Shown: in pieces, positions 1 to 5,017 of the stretch | How positions within the stretch are numbered: the first letter of the stretch is position 1 | Layout of the letters: every line of letters starts with the position of its first letter | From: Campylobacterota bacterium | Lineage (GTDB): Bacteria; Campylobacterota; Campylobacteria; Campylobacterales; Sulfurovaceae | Reading direction: 5' to 3' | NCBI GenBank assembly: GCA_030595845.1 | Contig: JAUVCL010000084.1 | Coordinates: forward strand, 1 to 8,397 | Length of the DNA: 8,397 bases | The notes under the pieces: model-generated | What the model was told of the DNA's origin: nothing | The model's database searches: none | What the model saw: only the letters and a program-made list of their open reading frames with translations | Position numbers and translations under genes: made by a program

Positions 1-1193
1 TTCTTAATGTTTCGTGCTGCCTGTCTGATACGATTTTCATTTTCAATCAAAGCGATACGTACATATTCATCACCATATTTACCAAAACCGATACCAGGAC
101 TTACTGCAACTCCTGCTTGAAGAAGAAGCTGCTTTGCAAACTCTAAAGAACCCATATCTCTGGCTACTTCAGGTATCTTAGCCCAGATGAACATAGAGGC
201 ATTTGGTTTAGCTAAAGGCCAACCGGCATTGCCAAAGGCATCTATCATCACATCACGCCTTACTTGATAACGTGGAATGATCTCTTTATCAGGAATATAA
301 TGATGTTCATCAAGGGCAACCGTTGCAGCCACCTGGATAGGCGTAAACATCCCGTAATCCAACCATGATTTAATACTCTGAAGCGCACCGATGAGTTTTT
401 TGTTTCCTACAATGAACCCTACTCTCCAACCTGCCAGGTTATACGAATTAGACAGTGTATATGATTCAACTGCCACATCTTTTGCACCTTCAACTTCCAT
501 AATCGAAGGTGTCTTATACCCATCAAATGTAATGTCAGCATACGCTATATCTGAAATGACATAAAAACGTTTTTCTTTCGCAAGTGCTACAAGTCTTTCA
601 TAAAACTGCGGTGTCACTGTTGCTGTGCTTGGATTATGCGGAAAGTTCACCACTAAAAATTTTGCTTTAGGAATAGAGTTATCTAAGTGATCCACTACAT
701 CTGCTAAAAATCTATCTTCATCCACTTCAAAAGTCTCTTCATTAAAGATAAGTTGCATCTTTTCAACATTCGCACCCGCCAAAATAAATGCCTGAGAGTG
801 GATAGGATAGGTAGGATCTGGTACGATCGCTACATCACCAGGGTTTGCAATGGCCTGTACCAAGTGTACATACCCCTCTTTACTTCCCATGGTTGCTACT
901 ATCTCAGTATCTGGATCTAAAATGGCATTGTACTTACGCTTATACCAGTTACTCATTGCCAGACGTAATTTATAAATACCTTTACTTGCACTATAGCCAT
1001 GCGTTTTTGGTTTTTGTGCAGTCTCGCAGAGTTTATCAATAATAGGCTGTGGTGTAGGGGCATCAGGATTTCCCATAGAAAAATCTATAATATCTTCACC
1101 CTCGCGTCTTAGTCGCATCTTTAACTCATTGATCTCTGCAAAAAGATACTTTGGTAATCTATTTATTTTATCAAATTGTATTTCATCAAACAT
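1..1193 (-). CDS. alaC: AlaC-type PLP aminotransferase, C-terminus cut by window edge; catalytic Lys replaced by Asn
   Basis: Fold-type I aminotransferase of the AlaC group, which in E. coli makes alanine from pyruvate and glutamate; relatives are often labelled aspartate or LL-diaminopimelate aminotransferase. 397 codons are visible from ATG at 1193 to the left edge. E. coli AlaC has about 412 residues, so only a short tail is missing. An in-frame TAA lies five codons upstream of the ATG, which fixes the start. Family landmarks: FSMGNPD at 38-44, HGYSASKG at 65-72, MGSKEG at 102-107, NFPHNP at 183-188 (Asn187, cofactor O3'), SDIAYAD at 214-220 (Asp215 for the pyridine N, Tyr218) and YVRIALIEN at 377-385 (Arg379, substrate carboxylate). 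The motif that should read LSKSYNxAGWR reads LSNSYNLAGWR at 247-257, so residue 249 is Asn (codon AAT, plus-strand att at 447-449) where the Schiff-base Lys is expected. The reading frame is intact on both sides. It follows the RodZ-like gene by 74 nt and is probably last in, or downstream of, that operon. The family is clear; activity is doubtful. Confidence 0.9.
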   Translation of the reverse strand, partial: MFDEIQFDKINRLPKYLFAEINELKMRLRREGEDIIDFSMGNPDAPTPQPIIDKLCETAQKPKTHGYSASKGIYKLRLAMSNWYKRKYNAILDPDTEIVATMGSKEGYVHLVQAIANPGDVAIVPDPTYPIHSQAFILAGANVEKMQLIFNEETFEVDEDRFLADVVDHLDNSIPKAKFLVVNFPHNPSTATVTPQFYERLVALAKEKRFYVISDIAYADITFDGYKTPSIMEVEGAKDVAVESYTLSNSYNLAGWRVGFIVGNKKLIGALQSIKSWLDYGMFTPIQVAATVALDEHHYIPDKEIIPRYQVRRDVMIDAFGNAGWPLAKPNASMFIWAKIPEVARDMGSLEFAKQLLLQAGVAVSPGIGFGKYGDEYVRIALIENENRIRQAARNIK

Positions 1194-1267
1194 ATTGTTC
1201 TCGCTTTAAACTTCATGATTCGGCATTTTCTGCCTCACTATACTGAGCTTTAGCTCTTGTCTTCATT

Positions 1268-1795
1268 TTAAGAAACTGCATCACTTTTATTATCTTCCTC
1301 TGTCTTCATACTTTCAGTAGCCGGTGTCACAACATCTTTTTCAATGGTCTCTTCATTTATTTTCAATGCATCAAGAACATTTTCGTCACTGCTAACGGGA
1401 CTTTCTATTGTTTGCTCATCCATAAAAGGAATAAGATCATTCAAATATTTTTTATCGAACTGGGTAAAAAAATACCAGGAACTAACGCCAAGCAACAGAA
1501 AAATAAAAATAATCAACCCCTTAGGTCTACTTCTCTCCTCATCCATTACAGGTTGACCTATCGGGAATAAATTCGAGTCTCTGCTTTCCCCATAATATTC
1601 CACTGCCTGTGTTTTTACTGCACTGAGATCAGCTTTATACTCTCGTTCAAGAATAGAGATAAACCCTAAAGTCTTAGTCTTCGTTAAGGCATCAAACTCC
1701 GATGCCAAAAGATACTCAATATTCTCCTCGGATATCTTTGTCTTATCGCTGATCGCTTTTACACTGTTTTCTTCAAGAATATCATTTAATTGCAT
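1268..1795 (-). CDS. RodZ-like single-pass membrane protein, function unknown
   Basis: A 175-residue protein with no assignable enzyme activity. Residues 10-60 (from SVKAISDKTKIS through LERE to YKADLS) resemble the cytoplasmic helix-turn-helix domain of RodZ-type proteins, where the same order of short helices occurs. Residues about 93-112 form one hydrophobic segment (GLIIFIFLLLGVSSWYFF), preceded by Arg88, Arg90 and Lys92, so the N-terminus is predicted to be cytoplasmic. Residues 113-175 form an acidic Glu/Asp-rich, low-complexity tail, presumably periplasmic. The start is supported by an AGGA sequence six bases before the ATG and by a 14-nt overlap with the end of the rlmB-type gene, which implies translational coupling. 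It is much shorter than true RodZ (over 300 residues) and lacks an obvious folded periplasmic domain. A role in cell shape or envelope organisation would be a guess from the domain resemblance only. Confidence 0.8.
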   Translation of the reverse strand: MQLNDILEENSVKAISDKTKISEENIEYLLASEFDALTKTKTLGFISILEREYKADLSAVKTQAVEYYGESRDSNLFPIGQPVMDEERSRPKGLIIFIFLLLGVSSWYFFTQFDKKYLNDLIPFMDEQTIESPVSSDENVLDALKINEETIEKDVVTPATESMKTEEDNKSDAVS

Positions 1796-2483
1796 AACCC
1801 ATCCTATGTATTAAAATCGCTGCAGCCGCAGAGACATTGAGTGAATCAAAAGCATGTTGCATTTCTATCGAAACAGACTGATTGACTTTAGAGAGTACTT
1901 TTTTTGAAAGTCCCTTACCTTCACTTCCCATGACAAGTACACGTTTTGCTTCAAACGCAACATTCTGTACATTTTCACCATCCATAGAAGCACCATACAC
2001 CGTGAACCCAAGTTGTCCCAATTCATTGAATGAATCTAAAATATTAGGTGCAATCATAAAAGGCATATCCAGCATCGCACCTGAACTACTTCTAATAATC
2101 GCCGAAAAGTTAAGTTGCTTTACCCCTGTGGCAATAATGCCCTCTGCACCAAGCACATAGGCTGAACGCACAATGGCGCCGATATTCCCTACATCTGTCA
2201 AGCCATCAAGTACCACAATAAAATTATTTTTCTTAATTTCACTAAAAGAACTCTCTGTAAATTCATCCATCTCTATGAGTAATCCTTGATGATTACCACC
2301 CTTAGACATAGACTGTGCCCACTTCTCTTCCAAAAATTTAATCTTGTCATGATACTGATTAAAAAGTTCTTTGGGAAGTGTACCTTTACTATTGGCACCT
2401 TTTTGTGCAACATATACCGTTTTTATTTTCTCTGCATGATGCTCTAAGGCATGCAAACAGACTTGTTTTCCATATATAATCAT
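1782..2483 (-). CDS. rlmB: TrmH/SpoU-family 23S rRNA 2'-O-ribose methyltransferase (RlmB type)
   Basis: A SAM-dependent SPOUT methyltransferase; RlmB makes Gm2251 in the 23S rRNA peptidyl-transferase loop. At 233 residues it is close to E. coli RlmB (about 243). Residues 1-70 are the substrate-binding domain starting IIYGKQ, with the linker NHQG at 64-67. The SPOUT core carries motif 1 DGLTDVGNIGAIVRSA at 93-108 (Asn100, Arg106), the RSSSGAMLDMPF segment at 131-142, motif 2 VMGSEGKGLS at 184-193 (Glu188), and motif 3 with DSLNVSAAAAIL at 213-224 (Ser214, Asn216), which forms the knot and the SAM site. It ends in TGA overlapping the start of the next gene by 14 nt. Upstream of the ATG the DNA is AT-rich with no clear Shine-Dalgarno. 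It lies 55 nt after rsmI in the same direction, with a hairpin between. The family is certain; the exact rRNA target is inferred from the domain layout and could be another TrmH-family site. Confidence 0.9.
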   Translation of the reverse strand: MIIYGKQVCLHALEHHAEKIKTVYVAQKGANSKGTLPKELFNQYHDKIKFLEEKWAQSMSKGGNHQGLLIEMDEFTESSFSEIKKNNFIVVLDGLTDVGNIGAIVRSAYVLGAEGIIATGVKQLNFSAIIRSSSGAMLDMPFMIAPNILDSFNELGQLGFTVYGASMDGENVQNVAFEAKRVLVMGSEGKGLSKKVLSKVNQSVSIEMQHAFDSLNVSAAAAILIHRMGYAIK

Positions 2484-2514
2484 AAGATAGATTTTATCTA
2501 ATTTTTACTTTTAA

Positions 2515-2531
2515 GGGGTTAAGCTAACCCC
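2515..2531. other. Intergenic hairpin between rsmI and the rlmB-type gene
   Basis: A perfect 7-bp inverted repeat, GGGGTTA (2515-2521) and TAACCCC (2525-2531), with a 3-nt loop. It sits just after the rsmI stop in the direction of transcription. On the minus-strand transcript the stem is followed by UUAAAAGUAAAAAUU rather than a run of U, so it is a poor classical terminator. It may be an attenuator, an RNA-processing or stability element, or a weak terminator that lowers expression of the downstream genes. Confidence 0.5.
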
Positions 2532-2538
2532 CAAGTAA

Positions 2539-3348
2539 CTACTTTATGAGCTCGTTATACCATTCCTTGACACTCTTGTCACTCAGCTGTGCAAGGAGTT
2601 TTGCCTTGGGCTTAGGGGGTAGATCAAGAGATAAAACCTCTGTGAAACTAAGACTTTTTTCTGTACTTTTTTGAGCCGATATTACAACAACCCATTCACC
2701 GCGTATCGTCAATGTTTTAAATGTTTCATTAAGTGATCTTGCCGTACCACGATAATAGTTTTGATACTTTTTAGAGATCTCTTTAGCCAAAAAAAGCTCT
2801 CTATCTTCATCTATGACAAGGATCTCTTCTAAGAGTTTTTCTAAACGGTGTGGAGACTCATAAAGTACCGTATTGTACCCATTGCTCATCGCTTCTGCCA
2901 ACGCAGCACTTCTCTCTTTTCCTTTATGTGGTAAAAAAGCATAAAAAAGAAACTTTCCTTCTTCAAATCCAGATGCTGCGTATGCTGTAGTCACGGCAGA
3001 AGCACCTGGCAGGACATCATATGCTAAGTTTTGCTCTTGACAATACGCTACAAGTAACTGCCCTGGATCAGAGATGACTGGCATCCCGGCATCACTCACA
3101 TAGATAACCTCTTTGTCTTTAAAGGTCTCTCCAAATTCATCTAATCTCGCTTGTCCATTATGTTCATTAAATGAATAAAATAGGGCATCAGGATACGTCA
3201 TATCAAACCGCTCTTCTAAAAGCCGTAAAAGCCGTTTGGTCTGACGTGTATCTTCACATAAAAAGATTTCTGCTTTTTCAAAAAGCTTCATAGCGCGAAT
3301 TGTAATGTCTTGGGGGTTTCCGATGGGTGTAGGAATAAATGTAATCAT
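2539..3348 (-). CDS. rsmI: 16S rRNA (cytidine1402-2'-O)-methyltransferase RsmI
   Basis: RsmI methylates the 2'-OH of C1402 in the ribosomal decoding centre using SAM. The 269-residue protein matches the family (E. coli about 286) and has a tetrapyrrole-methylase fold. Visible motifs in order: FIPTPIGNPQDIT at 4-16, CEDTRQTKRLL at 31-41, SFNEHN at 59-64, YVSDAGMPVISDPG at 83-96 (SAM loop), VLPGASAVTTAYAASG at 112-127, YESPHRL at 163-169, AKEISKKY at 188-195 followed by the YYRG segment, and GEWVVVI at 217-223. The C-terminal LPPKPKAKLLAQLSDKSVKEWY fits the shorter Campylobacterota form of the tail helix. No strong Shine-Dalgarno is seen before the ATG. It lies 124 nt after rpmE, separated by the hairpin cluster at 3391-3466, so it may be partly uncoupled from rpmE transcription. 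Nothing looks missing or truncated. Confidence 0.95.
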   Translation of the reverse strand: MITFIPTPIGNPQDITIRAMKLFEKAEIFLCEDTRQTKRLLRLLEERFDMTYPDALFYSFNEHNGQARLDEFGETFKDKEVIYVSDAGMPVISDPGQLLVAYCQEQNLAYDVLPGASAVTTAYAASGFEEGKFLFYAFLPHKGKERSAALAEAMSNGYNTVLYESPHRLEKLLEEILVIDEDRELFLAKEISKKYQNYYRGTARSLNETFKTLTIRGEWVVVISAQKSTEKSLSFTEVLSLDLPPKPKAKLLAQLSDKSVKEWYNELIK

Positions 3349-3390
3349 GATTTTACTTTATAAAAAGAAGCAACTTGGTCACTCATACAA

Positions 3391-3466
3391 GCGACAAGTC
3401 GCGTGAGCTTCCTGCTGAAGGAAACTTAGCGTTAGCGTAAGTGCAAGGAGCTTTTGCTCTTTGCAC
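3391..3466. repeat. Cluster of hairpins and a tandem hexamer between rpmE and rsmI
   Basis: The 124-nt gap between rpmE and rsmI is packed with inverted repeats. GCGAC/GTCGC (3391-3395 and 3398-3402) has a 2-nt loop. AGCTTCC/GGAAACT (3406-3412 and 3420-3426) has a 7-nt loop and pairs fully on the minus-strand RNA through one G-U. A tandem hexamer TTAGCG TTAGCG lies at 3426-3437. GTGCAAGGAGC/GCTCTTTGCAC (3441-3451 and 3456-3466) is an 11-bp stem around TTTT, with one G-U on the plus-strand RNA and the equivalent C-A mismatch on the minus-strand RNA. The last one lies 7 nt after the rpmE stop and could be a terminator or 3'-end stabiliser, but no U-run follows it on the minus strand. The compact palindromic make-up resembles dispersed REP/MITE-like intergenic elements; only one copy is in this window, so that is inference. 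Confidence 0.55.
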
Positions 3467-3472
3467 GTTCAA

Positions 3473-3673
3473 TTAACTTAATTTATATTTGCTTTTGAAC
3501 TTCTCAACTCTACCTGCAGCATCAAGAATTTTCTCAGAACCTGTAAAGAATGGGTGACATTCATTACAAATATCGATACTCATTGTTTCTTTATCTGTTC
3601 TAATTTCAAAGTTGTTTCCACATGCACATGTTACTGCACATAATTTATAGTCCGGGTGTATTTCTTTTCTCAT
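3473..3673 (-). CDS. rpmE: 50S ribosomal protein bL31, zinc-binding form
   Basis: A 66-residue bL31, a protein of the large subunit that contributes to an inter-subunit bridge. The zinc-binding (C+) form is shown by CxC at Cys16/Cys18 and CxxC at Cys36/Cys39. The family signatures are MRKEIHPDY at the start and CHPFFTG at 39-45. The frame stays open for a further 46 codons upstream, but the start chosen here (3673) is the normal L31 N-terminus and has AAAAGG seven bases ahead of the ATG. The extra upstream frame has no family resemblance and is better read as an RNA leader. It heads the minus-strand series rpmE, rsmI, rlmB-type, RodZ-like, aminotransferase. Being the zinc-requiring form, it may be replaced under zinc limitation if a Cys-less paralogue exists elsewhere. 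Confidence 0.96.
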   Translation of the reverse strand: MRKEIHPDYKLCAVTCACGNNFEIRTDKETMSIDICNECHPFFTGSEKILDAAGRVEKFKSKYKLS

Positions 3674-3794
3674 GGTGAGACCTTTTAGTTTATTTGGTGA
3701 CAGGTAACTAACCTGCTCTAGTCGATGACTCTTCCTTTTTCCATCAGTACAATAAAAAAGGGTCATTGCAACGCTCTCTGGCGAGACAATTAAG
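3674..3794 (-). promoter_or_regulatory. Candidate structured 5' leader of rpmE
   Basis: From the predicted start of transcription (about 3794) to the rpmE ATG there are about 120 nt without a credible gene but with several pairings. A long interrupted stem pairs 3725-3729 with 3762-3766 (ATGAC/GTCAT) and, after a 4-nt bulge, 3734-3740 with 3755-3761 (CCTTTTT/AAAAAGG). CAGGT/ACCTG pairs at 3701-3705 and 3711-3715. TCTC/GAGA pairs at 3775-3778 and 3783-3786. A near copy of this last hairpin encloses the rpmE start codon (TCTC 3668-3671, GAGA 3677-3680). L31 leaders are known in other phyla and E. coli L31 is reported to regulate its own mRNA, so autoregulation is a reasonable inference; no known leader family was recognised. 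Confidence 0.45.
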
Positions 3795-3800
3795 AACGAT

Positions 3801-3806
3801 ATTTTA
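3801..3806 (-). promoter_or_regulatory. Putative -10 box of the rpmE operon
   Basis: The minus strand reads GGATAAAATATC, giving a TAAAAT -10 box. No TTGACA-like -35 is visible, as is common in Campylobacterota. The expected transcription start near 3794 leaves a leader of about 120 nt before rpmE. Confidence 0.45.
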
Positions 3807-3834
3807 TCCAAATAAATTTAAACTACTATGAAAG

Positions 3835-3853
3835 CTTAACACCCTCTTAACAC
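3835..3853 (+). promoter_or_regulatory. 11-bp-spaced direct repeat, candidate response-regulator site
   Basis: CTTAACAC occurs twice, at 3835-3842 and 3846-3853, exactly 11 bp apart; the core is TTAAC-N6-TTAAC. This spacing is typical of OmpR/PhoB-class response regulators, which bind as tandem dimers on one face of the helix, and it resembles the TTCAC-N6-TTCAC box described for Campylobacter DccR. It ends 45 nt before the Spy-like gene and overlaps the likely -35 area. It also lies upstream of the divergent rpmE promoter. Confidence 0.5.
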
Positions 3854-3858
3854 TAGGT

Positions 3859-3887
3859 AGTATATACTTATAGAGTAATTATATACT
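3859..3887 (+). promoter_or_regulatory. Promoter region of the Spy-like gene
   Basis: Three overlapping or adjacent -10-like boxes occur: TATACT at 3863-3868 inside the 10-bp palindrome AGTATATACT (3859-3868), TATAGA at 3869-3874 with TTAACA (3847-3852) 16 bp upstream, and TATACT again at 3882-3887. TATATACT is thus repeated with a 19-nt period. The last copy is too close to the ribosome site (AAAGGA, 3888-3893) to be a useful -10, so one of the first two is the likelier promoter. Confidence 0.45.
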
Positions 3888-3898
3888 AAAGGAAACAT

Positions 3899-4315
3899 AT
3901 GAAAAAAATACTACTCGCAATTGCGATTGTTTTAATGTCACTATCAACAACACATGCAGCAGGAGGTCAATATGCACTTAAACATGCCAACCCCATGCCA
4001 AATCTTATGCGTATCGCTATCAAAAATGCTGATATTTTAGGCGTAGATGCAAAACAAATGGTCGCTTTAAAAGCTTGGTCTGACACCAATAAACCTAAAA
4101 TGAAACAGATGGTTAAAAAAGTCATGCTCGAAGAAAAAATGCTTTTAGAAAATGCTTTAACCACAGATAATGATTCTGTTAAAGAAGCTGAAGTGATGTT
4201 AGAAACACGTAAAACGATCATCGCTATGAAAGCAAGATGTAACGCAAACTTAAAAACAATTTTAACGAAAAAGCAATATGCTGACGTGGTCAATATTTAT
4301 AGAAGTGTACGCTAA
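3899..4315 (+). CDS. Periplasmic Spy/CpxP-like (LTxxQ-type) protein
   Basis: A 138-residue secreted protein. Residues 1-20 or 21 form a Sec signal peptide (MKK, a hydrophobic core, then THAA before GG). The mature part is predicted to be almost all helix and is rich in Lys, Met and Glu. LTKKQYADVV at 122-131 matches the LTxxQ motif of the Spy/CpxP group, periplasmic chaperones and stress sensors. The HANPMPNLMR segment at 29-38, with one His and three Met nearby, is typical of related Campylobacterota proteins and could bind copper-like metals, which is speculation. A single Cys114 is present. AAAGGA lies five bases ahead of the ATG. It stands alone on the plus strand, convergent with rsmE, with its own promoter and a direct repeat upstream, which suggests regulated expression. 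Its length is similar to that of Spy and CpxP. The family call is moderate because the sequence match rests on short motifs. Confidence 0.75.
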   Translation: MKKILLAIAIVLMSLSTTHAAGGQYALKHANPMPNLMRIAIKNADILGVDAKQMVALKAWSDTNKPKMKQMVKKVMLEEKMLLENALTTDNDSVKEAEVMLETRKTIIAMKARCNANLKTILTKKQYADVVNIYRSVR

Positions 4316-4335
4316 GCACCCTTCTTTATCTAAGC

Positions 4336-4368
4336 GCTGGTAAAATACTATAAGAGTATTTTACCAGC
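4336..4368. terminator. Bidirectional hairpin terminator shared by the Spy-like gene and rsmE
   Basis: A perfect 14-bp inverted repeat, GCTGGTAAAATACT (4336-4349) and AGTATTTTACCAGC (4355-4368), with a 5-nt loop. It lies between two convergent genes, 20 nt after the Spy-like stop. One arm and the loop encode the last residues and stop codon of rsmE. There is no U-run after either arm, so any termination rests on stem strength. It could also act in 3'-end stabilisation. Confidence 0.7.
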
Positions 4369-5016
4369 AACCCCACATACAGCACTTTCACTTTTCAAAA
4401 CCAACGGTGTATCAAACCCTACGATATTTTCAGCGTCAAACAACGCCACTTCTTCTTCATGAAAGCCACCTTCACACCCTATAACGATTGTTTCTACTTT
4501 TGTAGTGCCAATAAAATTACTCTCTGAAAAATTTAACATTTTTGCATTCGGATTATCCTCTAAAAAGGATGTTAGGTCTTCTGCCTTTTCCAAGATCATC
4601 ATTTCTGATCTTCCAGACTGTTGTGAAGAGTTTAAAAGTATTTTTTCCAAGCGCTTAAAGTCTAGTTTAAAACTTTTTTGTGAACGTTTGCAGTAAAAAA
4701 AAGTGATTTTATCTACACCCATTTCATTCAGGGTAGGCAGTACTTTTTCTACACTTTTAGGGTCTATGATACACCAGCCTATGTGTAGGTTGTTTTTTGC
4801 TTTTATGTCATGTGTTGTGCTTTCTTGAAGTTCAAGTATGACGGAACGTTTATCCAGGTAGGTAACGGTGTAACGGTGAAGCAGTCCATCTTCAAGATTA
4901 CGTAAATATAAGGTATCGTCTACCTTATGTCTACGCACTTTAAAAATGTAACGATGCTCATCTCCAAGTAGAGTGAGCTGAGGCTTAGCCGCCTCTTTAT
5001 GGTAAAGATATAACAT
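4348..5016 (-). CDS. rsmE: 16S rRNA (uracil1498-N3)-methyltransferase RsmE
   Basis: RsmE makes m3U1498 in helix 44 of 16S rRNA. The protein has 222 residues, slightly short of E. coli RsmE (243). The N-terminal PUA-like domain includes GDEHRYIFKVRRHKVDD at 18-34. The SPOUT domain carries DPKSVEKVLPTLNEMGVDKI at 85-104, LNSSQQSGRSEM at 128-139, VIGCEGGFHEEE at 178-189 and LVLKSESAVCGVAGKIL at 205-221. Two key motifs deviate from the usual form: GPEGG reads GCEGG, and LRxETA reads LKSESA, so Lys208 replaces the usual Arg. The start is one nucleotide after the stop of the membrane-protein gene, so the two are co-translated; no separate Shine-Dalgarno is obvious. Its last codons form part of the shared terminator hairpin. 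The family call is secure. Confidence 0.93.
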   Translation of the reverse strand: MLYLYHKEAAKPQLTLLGDEHRYIFKVRRHKVDDTLYLRNLEDGLLHRYTVTYLDKRSVILELQESTTHDIKAKNNLHIGWCIIDPKSVEKVLPTLNEMGVDKITFFYCKRSQKSFKLDFKRLEKILLNSSQQSGRSEMMILEKAEDLTSFLEDNPNAKMLNFSESNFIGTTKVETIVIGCEGGFHEEEVALFDAENIVGFDTPLVLKSESAVCGVAGKILL

Positions 5017-5017
5017 C

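Noticed and set aside
845..1042. A plus-strand frame of 65 codons inside the aminotransferase region
   Set aside because: It is a shadow of the aminotransferase coding frame, which is supported by many conserved motifs.
1213..1266. A 17-codon reading frame between the RodZ-like gene and the aminotransferase, with a small GAGCT/AGCTC palindrome at 1245-1256
   Set aside because: It is too short, with no clear ribosome site and no family match. The 5-bp stem is within chance for AT-rich DNA.
3349..3472. A tRNA or known small RNA in the rpmE-rsmI gap
   Set aside because: The hairpins do not form a cloverleaf, there is no T-loop consensus, and no known RNA family was recognised.
3674..3811. A 46-codon in-frame N-terminal extension of rpmE
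   Set aside because: L31 starts at MRKEIHP in its family, a good Shine-Dalgarno precedes the inner ATG, and the upstream frame lies over a predicted promoter and leader.
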